From Gnetum montanum (taxonomy: Eukaryota; Streptophyta; Gnetopsida; Gnetales; Gnetaceae), in contig MNCI01004834.1 of the NCBI GenBank assembly GCA_015680685.1, positions 133,684 to 160,065 on the forward strand: a DNA stretch of 26,382 nucleotides. Reading direction: 5' to 3'. How positions within the stretch are numbered: position 1 is the stretch's first letter; every line of letters starts with the position of its first letter. Of the stretch, positions 1 through 7,340 are shown piece after piece. The position numbers and the translations under genes are program-made. The notes under the pieces are model-generated. The model was not told where the DNA came from. It saw nothing but the letters and a program-made list of their open reading frames with translations, and did not search any database.

Positions 1-110
1 AGTGAGATGTATGATGTGATTCTAAATTAGGCTACTTCTAGAGATAATGGAAAAAAATCTTGATTAAGCTAATAGGTAACATAAAGTAAAAATTTAAGTT
101 AGCCTAAGTG
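1..110. other. Unassigned AT-rich flank
   Basis: AT-rich DNA left of the first LTR. No coding frame, repeat or primer-binding site is seen. The absence of a tRNA-Asp-type primer site next to position 111 argues that the LTR starting there is not the 5' LTR of an element extending leftwards. Confidence 0.5.
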
Positions 111-877
111 TGATGAGCATCCATCCTTAATCATCTGTACACATCTTGGACCTTGTGTACTACTTTTGGGAATTCCAAGCACACATTACTTGAGCACTAC
201 TAGATACGCTACTAGGTTATCAAGTAGTTAGACTTAAATGTTCATGATTAAGTTGTACTCATTCCATGTTAGCAACAAGAAGTGTAAATGAAAATAAAGG
301 AAATATTAACTAGATAGACAACAATAAATAATCGACAATTAAAGTAAATAAAAGCTAAGTAAATAAGAGAGAAAGTGAGAGTAATTAATTGCTAAGTAGA
401 TTATGATCTAATCTAGCCTAAAACAAGTAACCATTCCCACTTCTCAGACATATCCTAAACTTCGTGCAAACACTGTTGGGCTATCAAATGCTAATCATTT
501 TTAAGCTACCAAGTGGCACACGTATGCTCAAAGGGGTTGTGCTTGTGTAATTTAATCGATTTGCTTAATTGATCAAAATGAATTGTTGCACTAATAACAC
601 GAATGTAAAGTGCATAAAATAAATGTGTAATAAAATAAAATAAAATAAATACATAAGAAAAAAAATCTCAAGTGTTGCAAGGATGAATCAAAGAGCTCAT
701 CTTTATTGCCAACACAATGGTGTGCTCAGGTACATCAATGCTTGAATAAAGATCCATTCACACTTAGACCTCCTTCTACAGGCACTTGGAAATATTCTAA
801 CTTTCGAATGGACAAACTGCAAGAGTTTCCCTACTTGATTGCTAAAAACTTCCTCCTAATTGTGCACCTGGGCACTG

Positions 878-886
878 TATTTATAG
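878..886 (-). promoter_or_regulatory. LTR TATA box
   Basis: CTATAAATA on the minus strand, at the same relative place as the TATA boxes at 7229-7237 and 15949-15957 in the element A LTRs. It would drive leftward transcription. Confidence 0.6.
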
Positions 887-911
887 ACCTGAGAGTAACC
901 TAGGAATAACT

Positions 912-1000
912 ACTCTAGTAATTAGAATAATTTCTTTAATAATAACCACTCTAATAATTAGAGTAACCACTCTAATAATAACTGCTTTAATAATTAGAGT
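912..1000. repeat. Palindrome array in LTR U3
   Basis: Repeated near-palindromes built on ACTCTAAT...ATTAGAGT. A complete 17-bp unit lies at 948-964. A decayed one lies at 912-928, and a pair of arms separated by a 15-base spacer lies at 969-1000. The array fills the space between the TATA box (878-886) and the U3 end (about 1013), the same place occupied by a different palindrome array in the element A LTRs. Confidence 0.7.
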
Positions 1001-1188
1001 AACTACTTCATCAACATCATACAAGTAAAAGAGGAAAGTATTCAAACCTTTAAATAATTAAAACCTACCTATGATTGCCTTCCCTTATCATGTCTTGAAC
1101 TTTGTTGAGGTGGTTGGAATTGTTGTTGAGCCTATTGTTGGGTTGGTTGTCTCATAACTACTAGATCACCAAAACTTTGCTTAGTCCG

Positions 1189-1284
1189 CTGCCTTTGCAA
1201 AAAGAAACTTATTAGAAAAATAAAAAGAAAATATAAAAATATAGATAAGACATTAAACTAAGTAAATAATATTCAAATATATAC
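1189..1284 (-). other. Intron 2 of the broken gene
   Basis: A 96-bp AT-rich GT-AG interval with donor AAG/GTATAT and acceptor GGCAG/CGG. Using this acceptor, rather than the AG four bases before it, keeps exon 3 in phase with exon 2. Confidence 0.55.
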
Positions 1285-1409
1285 CTTGGGAGTAGAAAGT
1301 GTGATCTATTCTTACGATTAAATTGTACCAAAGGTTGAAGTACTTTGAATTTCTTCAACCTGTGTAGTTTCAGCACTTTTCATTGGTTCATTATGTAGCC
1401 TAGATTGCA

Positions 1410-1478
1410 CTATCAAATACATAAAATAAAAACATAATCAACAAACAAGGAAATAATAAAAATATGAAAATACCTCAC
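1410..1478 (-). other. Intron 1 of the broken gene
   Basis: A 69-bp GT-AG interval with donor GTGAGG, a T-rich body and acceptor TTTGATAG. An alternative donor four bases further in (GTATTT) would break the phase match with exon 2, so the first donor is preferred. Confidence 0.55.
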
Positions 1479-2777
1479 TGATTTCCTCTTAACTCCAAGC
1501 TTGCTATAAAGCCAGTTGACCTTTCTTGGCACCCATAATCTTGCTCCTTATATCCCTCTCTTCTTCAAAAAATTCAAGACATAACTGAGGATTGTAATAA
1601 GTAAAACATTTCTTGGGATGATTATAACTTAGGATCATATAAATGATCAAAGGTATACAACATAGAGTATAGGATTTTGAAGGATTTTGTTAGGCAATAG
1701 TAATTTCAGTCATGACATTATACTAGGCAGAGAAACGAGACATTGACCAATCGTAAATCCTACTAGTTATGGCACCATGAAATATGAAAATAGAATAAGA
1801 ACTAATATTGGATTGCTATCTACACCATAGAACCTTGCTACTAATGAATAGACATAAGTCAAAGTGAGCATTATTAATGAAATATTTACAAACAAATTGG
1901 TTTTTGTGAATGGTGAAATCAGTAACATAATTAAATAATTTCTTTTTATAAAAATATTTAAATTATTGAGAATGAGTTGAAGGAATTAAAATATGTTCTC
2001 TTGATAAAAGCCTAAGACTACTTTAATATCAAGAGGAAGGATTGTTACTACTCAAAAAATTAATTAAAAAAAAAGTACTTTTCTTATTATCATACTGCTC
2101 AAACCACTTCAAAAAAATATTCTTGCATTGGGAAAGTTTAAAAATTGGAAAAACTAGTAAATCAGCCAACCTAGAAGTGGTAAGAAATTGAAAATCATTC
2201 CTCCCAAGTAAGCTCTAAACCCGATCAAAAGTAGTAAGGACATTATTTTGATGTAAAAAAATATTAGGTAATAAAGAGTTGCTACCTGAAGGGGCCTAAG
2301 ATGAAGCTTGATGTTTCGGAGCCATGAATTCTTTATAATAGAAAATCTTCAAGCTCTTTTGTTGATAATCTTTTGCTCGTATTAAGTTGTGATGAGTAAA
2401 TCATCCTACTTCTTATATTTATAGTATAATCATAGAAATCTTAGTAAAAGCAAAGAGAAAGTATAGCTTAAGATAACAAAAGATTTAATAAAAGTTAATG
2501 TATACTTTTTTAAAAGAAAAAGCTAACGTTTATTTTTTGTTTTAAAAGTTAACATTCACTTTTTTGGATTTTATGATTTTTAGGTTTACTAAAGCAAAGT
2601 TATCTATAGTTTAACACGAAGTACTCTCTAGGAAAATTCCAACGGTACCAATTTTATCAAAATCTGACTTATGGTTTAGAAGATACAGTTATTCTTGGTT
2701 TACGCGTAGTTTAAAAATTTAAATTAAAAAATAATAATATAAAAATAATTTTTTTAAATTAAAAAAAATTCAAACAA

Positions 2778-2804
2778 GGGGTCTTGGGTTCAAACCTAAG
2801 CCCC
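2778..2804. repeat. Near-palindrome, hairpin-capable
   Basis: Outer arms GGGG and CCCC enclose CTTGGGTT and AACCTAAG, a 27-base near-perfect inverted repeat. It contains GGGTTCAAACC, which resembles a Pol III B box, but no A box or tRNA fold accompanies it. Confidence 0.5.
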
Positions 2805-2889
2805 AAATTATTAAAAATAATATATATATATGTATACAATAATTAAAAAAATAGGACTTGCGGCCAGGCTTGTAACCAATTGCAGCTAG

Positions 2890-2943
2890 CCACAGCAAGG
2901 CTGTGACTAGGCCACGACAAGGTTGTGACTAGGCCACGGTTGT
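2890..2943 (+). repeat. 22-bp tandem repeat, 2.5 copies
   Basis: Two full 22-bp units (2890-2911 and 2912-2933) starting CCAC and ending TGTGACTAGG differ at three positions. A partial third unit follows at 2934-2943. The repeat is GC-richer than its surroundings and carries CCAC/GTGG-type complementarity. Confidence 0.75.
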
Positions 2944-3198
2944 AAGTCTAGCCCTTAGGGCCAGTCCCAAATTGGGAAAAAAAAAAGAAAAAGAAAACAA
3001 AATTGTGTCATGCCATCTCTTCTGCCATTCATGTTACCATTGCCCACGTGCCACTTTCTGCAGTTACCACCTTCCACGCATCATTGCTACCACCCATTGT
3101 TGTTGGTTTTGTGTGTGCCTCTATCACTGCTCTCTAGTACTGCGTCATTTGCACCATCAATAATTGCCATTCACATCGTCAATAACGACCATCCATAC

Positions 3199-3306
3199 TA
3201 CCCATCATTGCCTCCTATGCTATCCATCACTGCCTTCCACGCTACCCATCACTACCTCTTATACTACCCATCACTACCTCTCATGTTGTCCATCACTGCC
3301 TTCTGG
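3199..3306 (+). repeat. 22-bp minisatellite, about 5 copies
   Basis: Units at 3199-3220, 3221-3242, 3243-3264, 3265-3286 and a partial 3287-3306 follow the pattern TACCCATCACTACCTCTTAT plus two bases, with a few substitutions each. A diverged version of the CCATC/CTACC theme begins around 3010. Because 22 is not a multiple of 3 and the sequence lacks stops in several frames, this stretch gives overlapping ORFs in three frames that should not be read as genes. Confidence 0.8.
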
Positions 3307-3807
3307 CCACTATGTGGACCTTGGAATGGGGCATTTGTCAATTGACAAAAAAATTTTCAAAAAAAAGTTTAGTGCCCGTAATTTTTAGTTTAAATAGAAA
3401 AATGTGCTCAATTATTTTCAAAATTTCAAATTGTCACTATGGTAAGAATAGAAATGAAATTTTTTTCATTAGGTGACCTCTCGGAAAGTCTCAAAAAATT
3501 GTGAAAGTTGTGAAAATTTGAAATGGCTATAACTTTTGAATCTAGAGTCTATTTTCAACCAAACAAAAATTAATTCCGACAGATTTGAACCTTTCAGACT
3601 TAATGGAATGGTTAGATTTAGCTTTTGAATTACAAAAAATTAGCATTTAATTCATTATTTTAGGTCCTGAAAGTAATTAAGATTCAATAATCGGTGAAAA
3701 ATTCATGATAGTTTCAACTTCCTCTACAACTGACTAATGATTTTGAGATCCATAAAAAGGGCCATAGAGGCTAAGGATTTTCAACATACCTAATTTTTTC
3801 AACTTAT

Positions 3808-3823
3808 CGATGTCTAGAACCTA
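3808..3823 (+). other. Possible decayed primer-binding site of B
   Basis: CGATGTCTAGAACCTA just before gag resembles a worn tRNA-iMet primer site (TGGTATCAGAGC type). The equivalent position upstream of C's gag (21043-21056, minus) reads CATGCTCAGAGCTC. Both lie a few tens of bases before the gag start, as expected of a chromovirus. Confidence 0.35.
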
Positions 3824-3842
3824 ACAAATAAATTGGAGAGAA

Positions 3843-4922
3843 ATGGAAGCCTGAGTCAATGATCAAATGAATGCCCTTGAAGATCAAATTAATGAGATTA
3901 GGGGTGTTTAAGAAGAATGTTGACACTCAAACCAAGGGTTTGGGACAGAGATGCAAAATATATCTGAAGAAATTAGGAAATTGTCCCAAAATTTAGAGGA
4001 TAAATGGCTAGAAGTACAAGGAAAGATGGATTCCTTTAAAAACTCCATCAAGCAATTAACTAACCATTTACATCAACATCAACCTCCTACTAGGTATCCA
4101 CAACAAACACAACCTCCCCTTGTTAGTGGACTAGATATTGAAATCCATCTTGTAGATTGTAGAATTGAAACTGAAGGTAAAGGATATGGGAACTAGCTTA
4201 AGCCACCTAGAGAATCATTGACACAAGTTCATGCTAAGAAAGTAAAATTAGATCATAATGATGGAGCCCTTGGATCTAGTGCTAAGGTAAGGAATTGGCT
4301 TGATACAATGAAAAGTTACTTTGATATGTTGAATTTGTCAAGCCATGAATTTCTAGAAGTTATCTCCTTGTATTTAAGAGGACTTGTAGCAACATGGTGG
4401 AATGGACTGAGATCTTAAGGTTTGATTACAAATTCGCTTAATTTTTATTGAGATTTTGAACAAAAATTTATTCCCAATTCTTTTCTCAAAGAGCGTAAAA
4501 TAAGATTTGATTCCTTAAGGTTGGGAAGATGATTCATAGATGATTACTACAAGGAATTTTGTGATCTTTCTTAGTATGTAAGTCATTAGGATGAGGAAGA
4601 ATTAGTTTCAAAATTCATTAGAGGACTACATGCTCAATTACATCCCCAAACATGAGCCCATAATCCTCAAAATTTTGATGAAGCATATAGAATTACTAAG
4701 GATTATGAGGAATTGAATCAGATACGAGTGACCCTTCAACAAGTAACTCTTCGACAAACCACTTTTCCATAAGCAATGGTAGAAGAGATATTAACAAGAA
4801 AAGCTCAATCAGGATTTGGATGTTTCTTTTGTGGTGAAGATCATTTTAAATGAGATTACCCAAAATTTTGAGCAAAAATACAAAGGATCAACCAAATCAG
4901 AAATCAAAAACCAAATCCAAAC
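3843..4922 (+). pseudogene. gag: Element B gag (chromovirus capsid), broken
   Basis: The structural protein that packages the element RNA. The frame opens at ATG 3843 and stays in one frame to about 5108. The N-terminus has a heptad-like stretch (NALEDQINEIRG) and a coiled-coil-like ISEEIRKLSQNLEDKW. A capsid part follows around 4218-4418, with the aromatic 'TWWNGL' motif typical of Ty3/gypsy gag. The zinc knuckle at about 4821-4862 reads CFFCGEDHFK-stop-DYP, so its last Cys has become Tyr and a TGA precedes it. At least half a dozen in-frame stops are present, several of them TGA where Arg or Gly is expected. Element C has the same N-terminal motif (QINEIRG), which makes them one family. Confidence 0.75.
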
Positions 4923-5556
4923 ATGAACAAAGAAAAAATTCTAGCCACTACCATAGCTGTCAAGAAGCTATCTGCATCAACTAAATCAAGTTTGTGTAAA
5001 TTTCAATTTGCTTTTCTAATTTTTGAAGATTTAATTGAAGGTAAAAAAATTAAATTTTTGATTGATAATGGTGCCAGTGATAACTTTATTTCTCCAAAGT
5101 TAAATTAATTTATTGAAATTAAGTCTACCTTCCAAGAAAATTATTAAGATAGAATTGGTAGATGGAACAACTGCGAGCAAACATACCATGTATGGAGAGA
5201 TTAACTTTACCTTAGAAAACATGTCTTTTGTTGATGAATTTTTCGAATTTAAACTAGGTGATGTTGATGCAATTTTAGAAATGTCTTTCCTACAAAAATT
5301 TAATGTTACTAACCACTTTAGAACTCATATTTTAAAAATCCCAACCACTGATGGAGTTAGGATTCTAAGTGGGGTAGGAACAACAAAGAAAATTCATATG
5401 ATACCTATTAAGCAAGCTAAAAGATTAGTAAAAAAATGTGCTACAATGTTGGTTGTTAAAGTAACCCAACCTCAGAAATTTTCAAATGTTGAGATCTCGA
5501 ATGAACTTAAGGAATATAAGGATTTAGTATTTGGTGAAACTAGAGAACTACCTTAA
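4923..5556 (+). pseudogene. pol: Element B protease, broken
   Basis: Retropepsin-type aspartic protease that would cut the polyprotein. The active-site motif at 5061-5078 reads LIDNGASDNFI, where most relatives have DSGA; the catalytic Asp (5064-5066) remains. A stop at about 5106 and a shift to another frame at about 5108-5113 separate this from the C-terminal part, which contains GEINFTLENM and 'DAILEMSFLQKFN', the usual 'ILGM-WL' flap/end motif of the domain. The reading frame then continues to the RT. Confidence 0.7.
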
Positions 5557-6400
5557 AAAAGAACTATTGAGCATGCCATTGATATTTTTTCTAGTACATA
5601 ACCTGTCTTAAAAGCTCCTTATAGATTTTCTACTTCAAAATTAAGAAAATTAAAAGTACAATTAGACCAATTATTGGAAGAAGAAAAAATTATACCTAGC
5701 ATATCACCTTGGGGTGCACCTGTTTTATTTGTTAAAAAGAAAGATGGTACACTAAGATTATGCATCAATTATAGAGCATTTAATAAAGTGATGATTAAAA
5801 ATACTTATTCTTTACCTAGAATTGATGATTTATTTGATCAACTTACAGGTGCATGTTATTTCTCAAAGATTGATTGAAACTCACGTTATCACCAAATAAG
5901 GATTAAGGAGAAAGATATTGAGAAAACTACTTTTAGAATCAGATATGGATTATACGAATTTGTTGTGATGTCATTTTGATTAACTAATGCACTTGCAACA
6001 TTTATGGCATTAATAAATAATATTTTTTGTGAATATCTTAATCAATTTATTATAGTATTTATGGATGATATTCTTGTTTATTCTAAATCAAGAGAAGCAC
6101 ATATTAAACATTTGAAAACTATAATGGAAATTCTTAAAGAACATCAATTAAAAGCTAAATTGAATAAATGTGAACTCTTTAAGAAAGAAGTTTCATGCTT
6201 AGAACATATAGTTTCCAATAAAGGATTGCAAGTAGATCCAACAAAAAATAATGCAATCTGGGATTGGTTTGAATTAAAAAATGTTATAGCAATTCACAGT
6301 TTCTTAGGTTTAGCTAGTTTTTATCGACATTTCATTAAATATTATTCTACCTTGGTAGCCCCATTAACTAACCTTTTTCAGGAGAAACGTGTGTTCAAAT
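5557..6400 (+). pseudogene. pol: Element B reverse transcriptase, broken
   Basis: Copies the element RNA into DNA. Motifs in order: '[15 protein letters not shown]' (about 5705), LCINYRAFN (5760), '[13 protein letters not shown]' (5810), and the catalytic box FMDD at 6058-6069 within VFMDDILVYSKS, with both catalytic Asp intact. The connection domain 'SFLGLASFYRHFI' is at about 6300. Stops lie near 5554 and 5875 and at about 5979, where a Gly codon of the usual 'PFGLTNA' motif has become TGA. The FMDD and connection motifs are typical of plant chromoviruses. Confidence 0.85.
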
Positions 6401-6753
6401 TTGATAAAAAATGTAGGAAATCTTTTCTCAGATTAAAGATGCTACTTACAACAACACCTATTTTAAGAATTCTAGATGAAGATATATCATTTGAAGTATC
6501 CATAGATGCCTATGGAATAGGAATTGGTGTTGTACTTTCACAAGAAGATAGAGTGGTATGTTATGAATCTCATAAATTACGAGGAGTTGAGGTAAATTAT
6601 TCAACCCATGATTTAGAATTATTGGCAATTGTTCATGCTTTAAAATTTTGGAGACATTATCTTTGTAGAAAAAGGTTTATACTAAAAACAGATCATAAAA
6701 GTTTAGAATATTTGCAAAGTCAACCTATTTTGAATACTCATCAAAGATGATGG
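6401..6753 (+). pseudogene. pol: Element B RNase H, first part
   Basis: The RNase H domain degrades the RNA strand of the RNA:DNA hybrid. It holds the first catalytic Asp (VSIDAYG, about 6500), the Glu (HDLELLAIVHALKFW, about 6610) and the second Asp (KTDHKSLEYL, about 6690). The domain is cut at 6753 by element A, and the rest resumes at 16026 in the same frame. A TGA at 6748-6750 precedes the insertion point and probably predates it, as it lies just before the duplicated target. Confidence 0.9.
6749..6753. repeat. Target-site duplication, left copy
   Basis: GATGG directly before the TGATGAG start of the left LTR of element A. It is identical to GATGG at 16026-16030 directly after the right LTR, a 5-bp duplication as made by Ty3/gypsy integrases. 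Confidence 0.95.
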
Positions 6754-7228
6754 TGATGAGTGGCGAGGTATCCCTACACTCAACCATACAAATATGAGCG
6801 TCTTACACGCGATCCGGTCAAACTCCAAGGACTAAGTGCTTATGTGCCCTAATGGAACACTTAAGGTTAATCAATCGATGTCTTCCCAAACTTGCTTGTA
6901 TTGTCATGATTGTATAGTTAAGTAAGCTTGAGGTATGTGATTTTTATATCTTTTATCTTTTTAATGTCCTATGCTAANGCATTTAAACATTTAATAATAA
7001 TAAAATCCTATTTAGCTTAGTCCACATGCTGCAAGGTTTATCAGAAATTTCGTCTTTATTGCCATACACAAATGTGTGCTTAGGTACAATTTGCTCGAAT
7101 AAAGATCCGTTCACTTTGAGACTCCTACTACGGGCACATGGAAATTATTCTAACTTTGGAATGGTAAAAATGATATAGTTTGGCTAAGGGTCTAATTCTA
7201 GATGCCTAAAACAGGGAAAGCCGCCTCT

Positions 7229-7237
7229 TATTTATAG
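7229..7237 (-). promoter_or_regulatory. TATA box, element A 3' LTR
   Basis: CTATAAATA on the minus strand, 82 bp from the U3 end of the LTR. The sequence around it is identical in the other LTR (15949-15957). Confidence 0.7.
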
Positions 7238-7253
7238 ATGTTTCAGCAGGCTG

Positions 7254-7311
7254 CAATATCGCGTATGTGATATCGCGAGGGTAGATGTGATATCGTGTAC
7301 ACAATATCGCG
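7254..7311. repeat. GATATC palindrome array in U3, 4 copies
   Basis: Four copies of a worn (G)CGATATCG(C) core with centres near 7258, 7272, 7292 and 7306. Compared with the three copies in the right LTR there is one extra unit, and most differences are CG to TG or CA. The array lies between the U3 end and the TATA box. Confidence 0.75.
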
Positions 7312-7319
7312 GCTCATCA

Positions 7320-7340
7320 TACCCCCATGACTGAATGAAA
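7320..7340 (-). other. Polypurine tract of element A
   Basis: On the minus strand, CATGGGGGTA directly abuts the TGATGAG start of the 3' LTR. A G-run here is the usual primer site for plus-strand DNA synthesis. It is short and possibly worn. Confidence 0.5.

Larger units (their letters stand above)
111..1013 (-). mobile_element. Diverged Athila-like solo LTR
   Basis: About 900 bp that begins TGATGAG and ends near CTTCATCA, like the LTRs of element A. Two blocks align with those LTRs. One is about 420-530, with the run of 'cattcccact' followed by repeated 'ctaccaa' type phrases. The other is about 690-810, which contains 'tctttattgcca', 'gtgctcaggtac', 'aataaagatcc' and 'tggaaat-attctaac'. 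A minus-strand TATA box and a minus-strand AATAAA poly(A) signal (around 700) fit an LTR transcribed leftwards. Neither a polypurine tract on the right nor a primer site on the left is seen, so I infer a solo LTR. No clean 5-bp target duplication was found: the left side reads AAGTG, and AAGTA occurs at 1023-1027. The exact right end is therefore uncertain, with several CATCA candidates between 1009 and 1019. Confidence 0.65.
1069..2325 (-). pseudogene. Broken three-exon gene, function unknown
   Basis: A minus-strand frame starts at ATG 2323-2325. Exon 1 is 2325-1479 and ends in phase 1. Intron 1 is 1478-1410 (GTGAG...TTTGATAG). Exon 2 is 1409-1285. Intron 2 is 1284-1189 (GTATAT...GGCAG). Exon 3 is 1188-1069 and ends in TAG. 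The joined frame is 364 codons with stop, phases agree at both junctions, and I found no frameshift. Fourteen internal stops interrupt it: seven TAG, six TAA and one TGA, all one C-to-T or G-to-A step from Gln, Arg or Trp codons. The N-terminal part begins MAPKHQ, the middle is rich in Phe, Tyr and Ile, there is an acidic FFEEERD stretch near residue 260, and the C-terminus is Gln/Pro-rich (AQQQFQPPQQSS). I do not recognise the family. It may be a transposon-carried or captured host gene. Being unbroken by indels while full of stops is unusual. Confidence 0.6.
2388..3802 (+). mobile_element. Upstream (5' LTR or leader) of element B
   Basis: Non-coding sequence upstream of B's gag. It aligns, with many gaps, to the minus strand of about 22747-21055, which lies upstream of element C's gag. 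Shared phrases include the 'aaattccaa-g-tac-aatttt' block at 2630, 'ttaaaaatttaaatt' at 2711, 'ataacttttga' near 3530, 'gatttgaacctttcagac' near 3580 and 'aggtcctgaaagtaa' near 3660. The left end at TGT 2388 is chosen by analogy with C (TGTCACTCATC at 22747) and is weak. It looks like a long LTR, but it does not match the LTR-like sequence downstream of B at 17758-18266, so its status is unsettled. Confidence 0.45.
6754..7319 (-). repeat. Element A 3' LTR (left)
   Basis: 566 bp as shown, starting TGATGAG and ending CTCATCA, a 7-bp terminal inverted repeat. On the minus strand it has a TATA box at 7229-7237 and AATAAA around 7053. Compared with the LTR copy at 25712, about 235 bp are missing exactly at the N at 6978, so the full LTR would be about 800 bp. 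The parts shared with the right LTR differ mostly by transitions, at roughly a tenth of positions by eye. Confidence 0.93.

Noticed and set aside
1069-2325. Alternative genetic code (TAA/TAG read as Gln) to explain the stops in the broken gene
   Set aside because: Elements A, B and C next to it contain many TGA stops and other decay, and plants use the standard code. C-to-T damage in Gln codons explains it more simply.
2785-2796. tRNA or SINE with a B box (GGGTTCAAACC)
   Set aside because: No A box at the right distance and no cloverleaf. It is part of a near-palindrome in element DNA.
2972-3388. Overlapping ORFs of 63, 111 and 74 codons on the plus strand
   Set aside because: They come from the 22-bp C/T-rich minisatellite, which lacks stops in several frames. 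Composition is repetitive and no domain is present.
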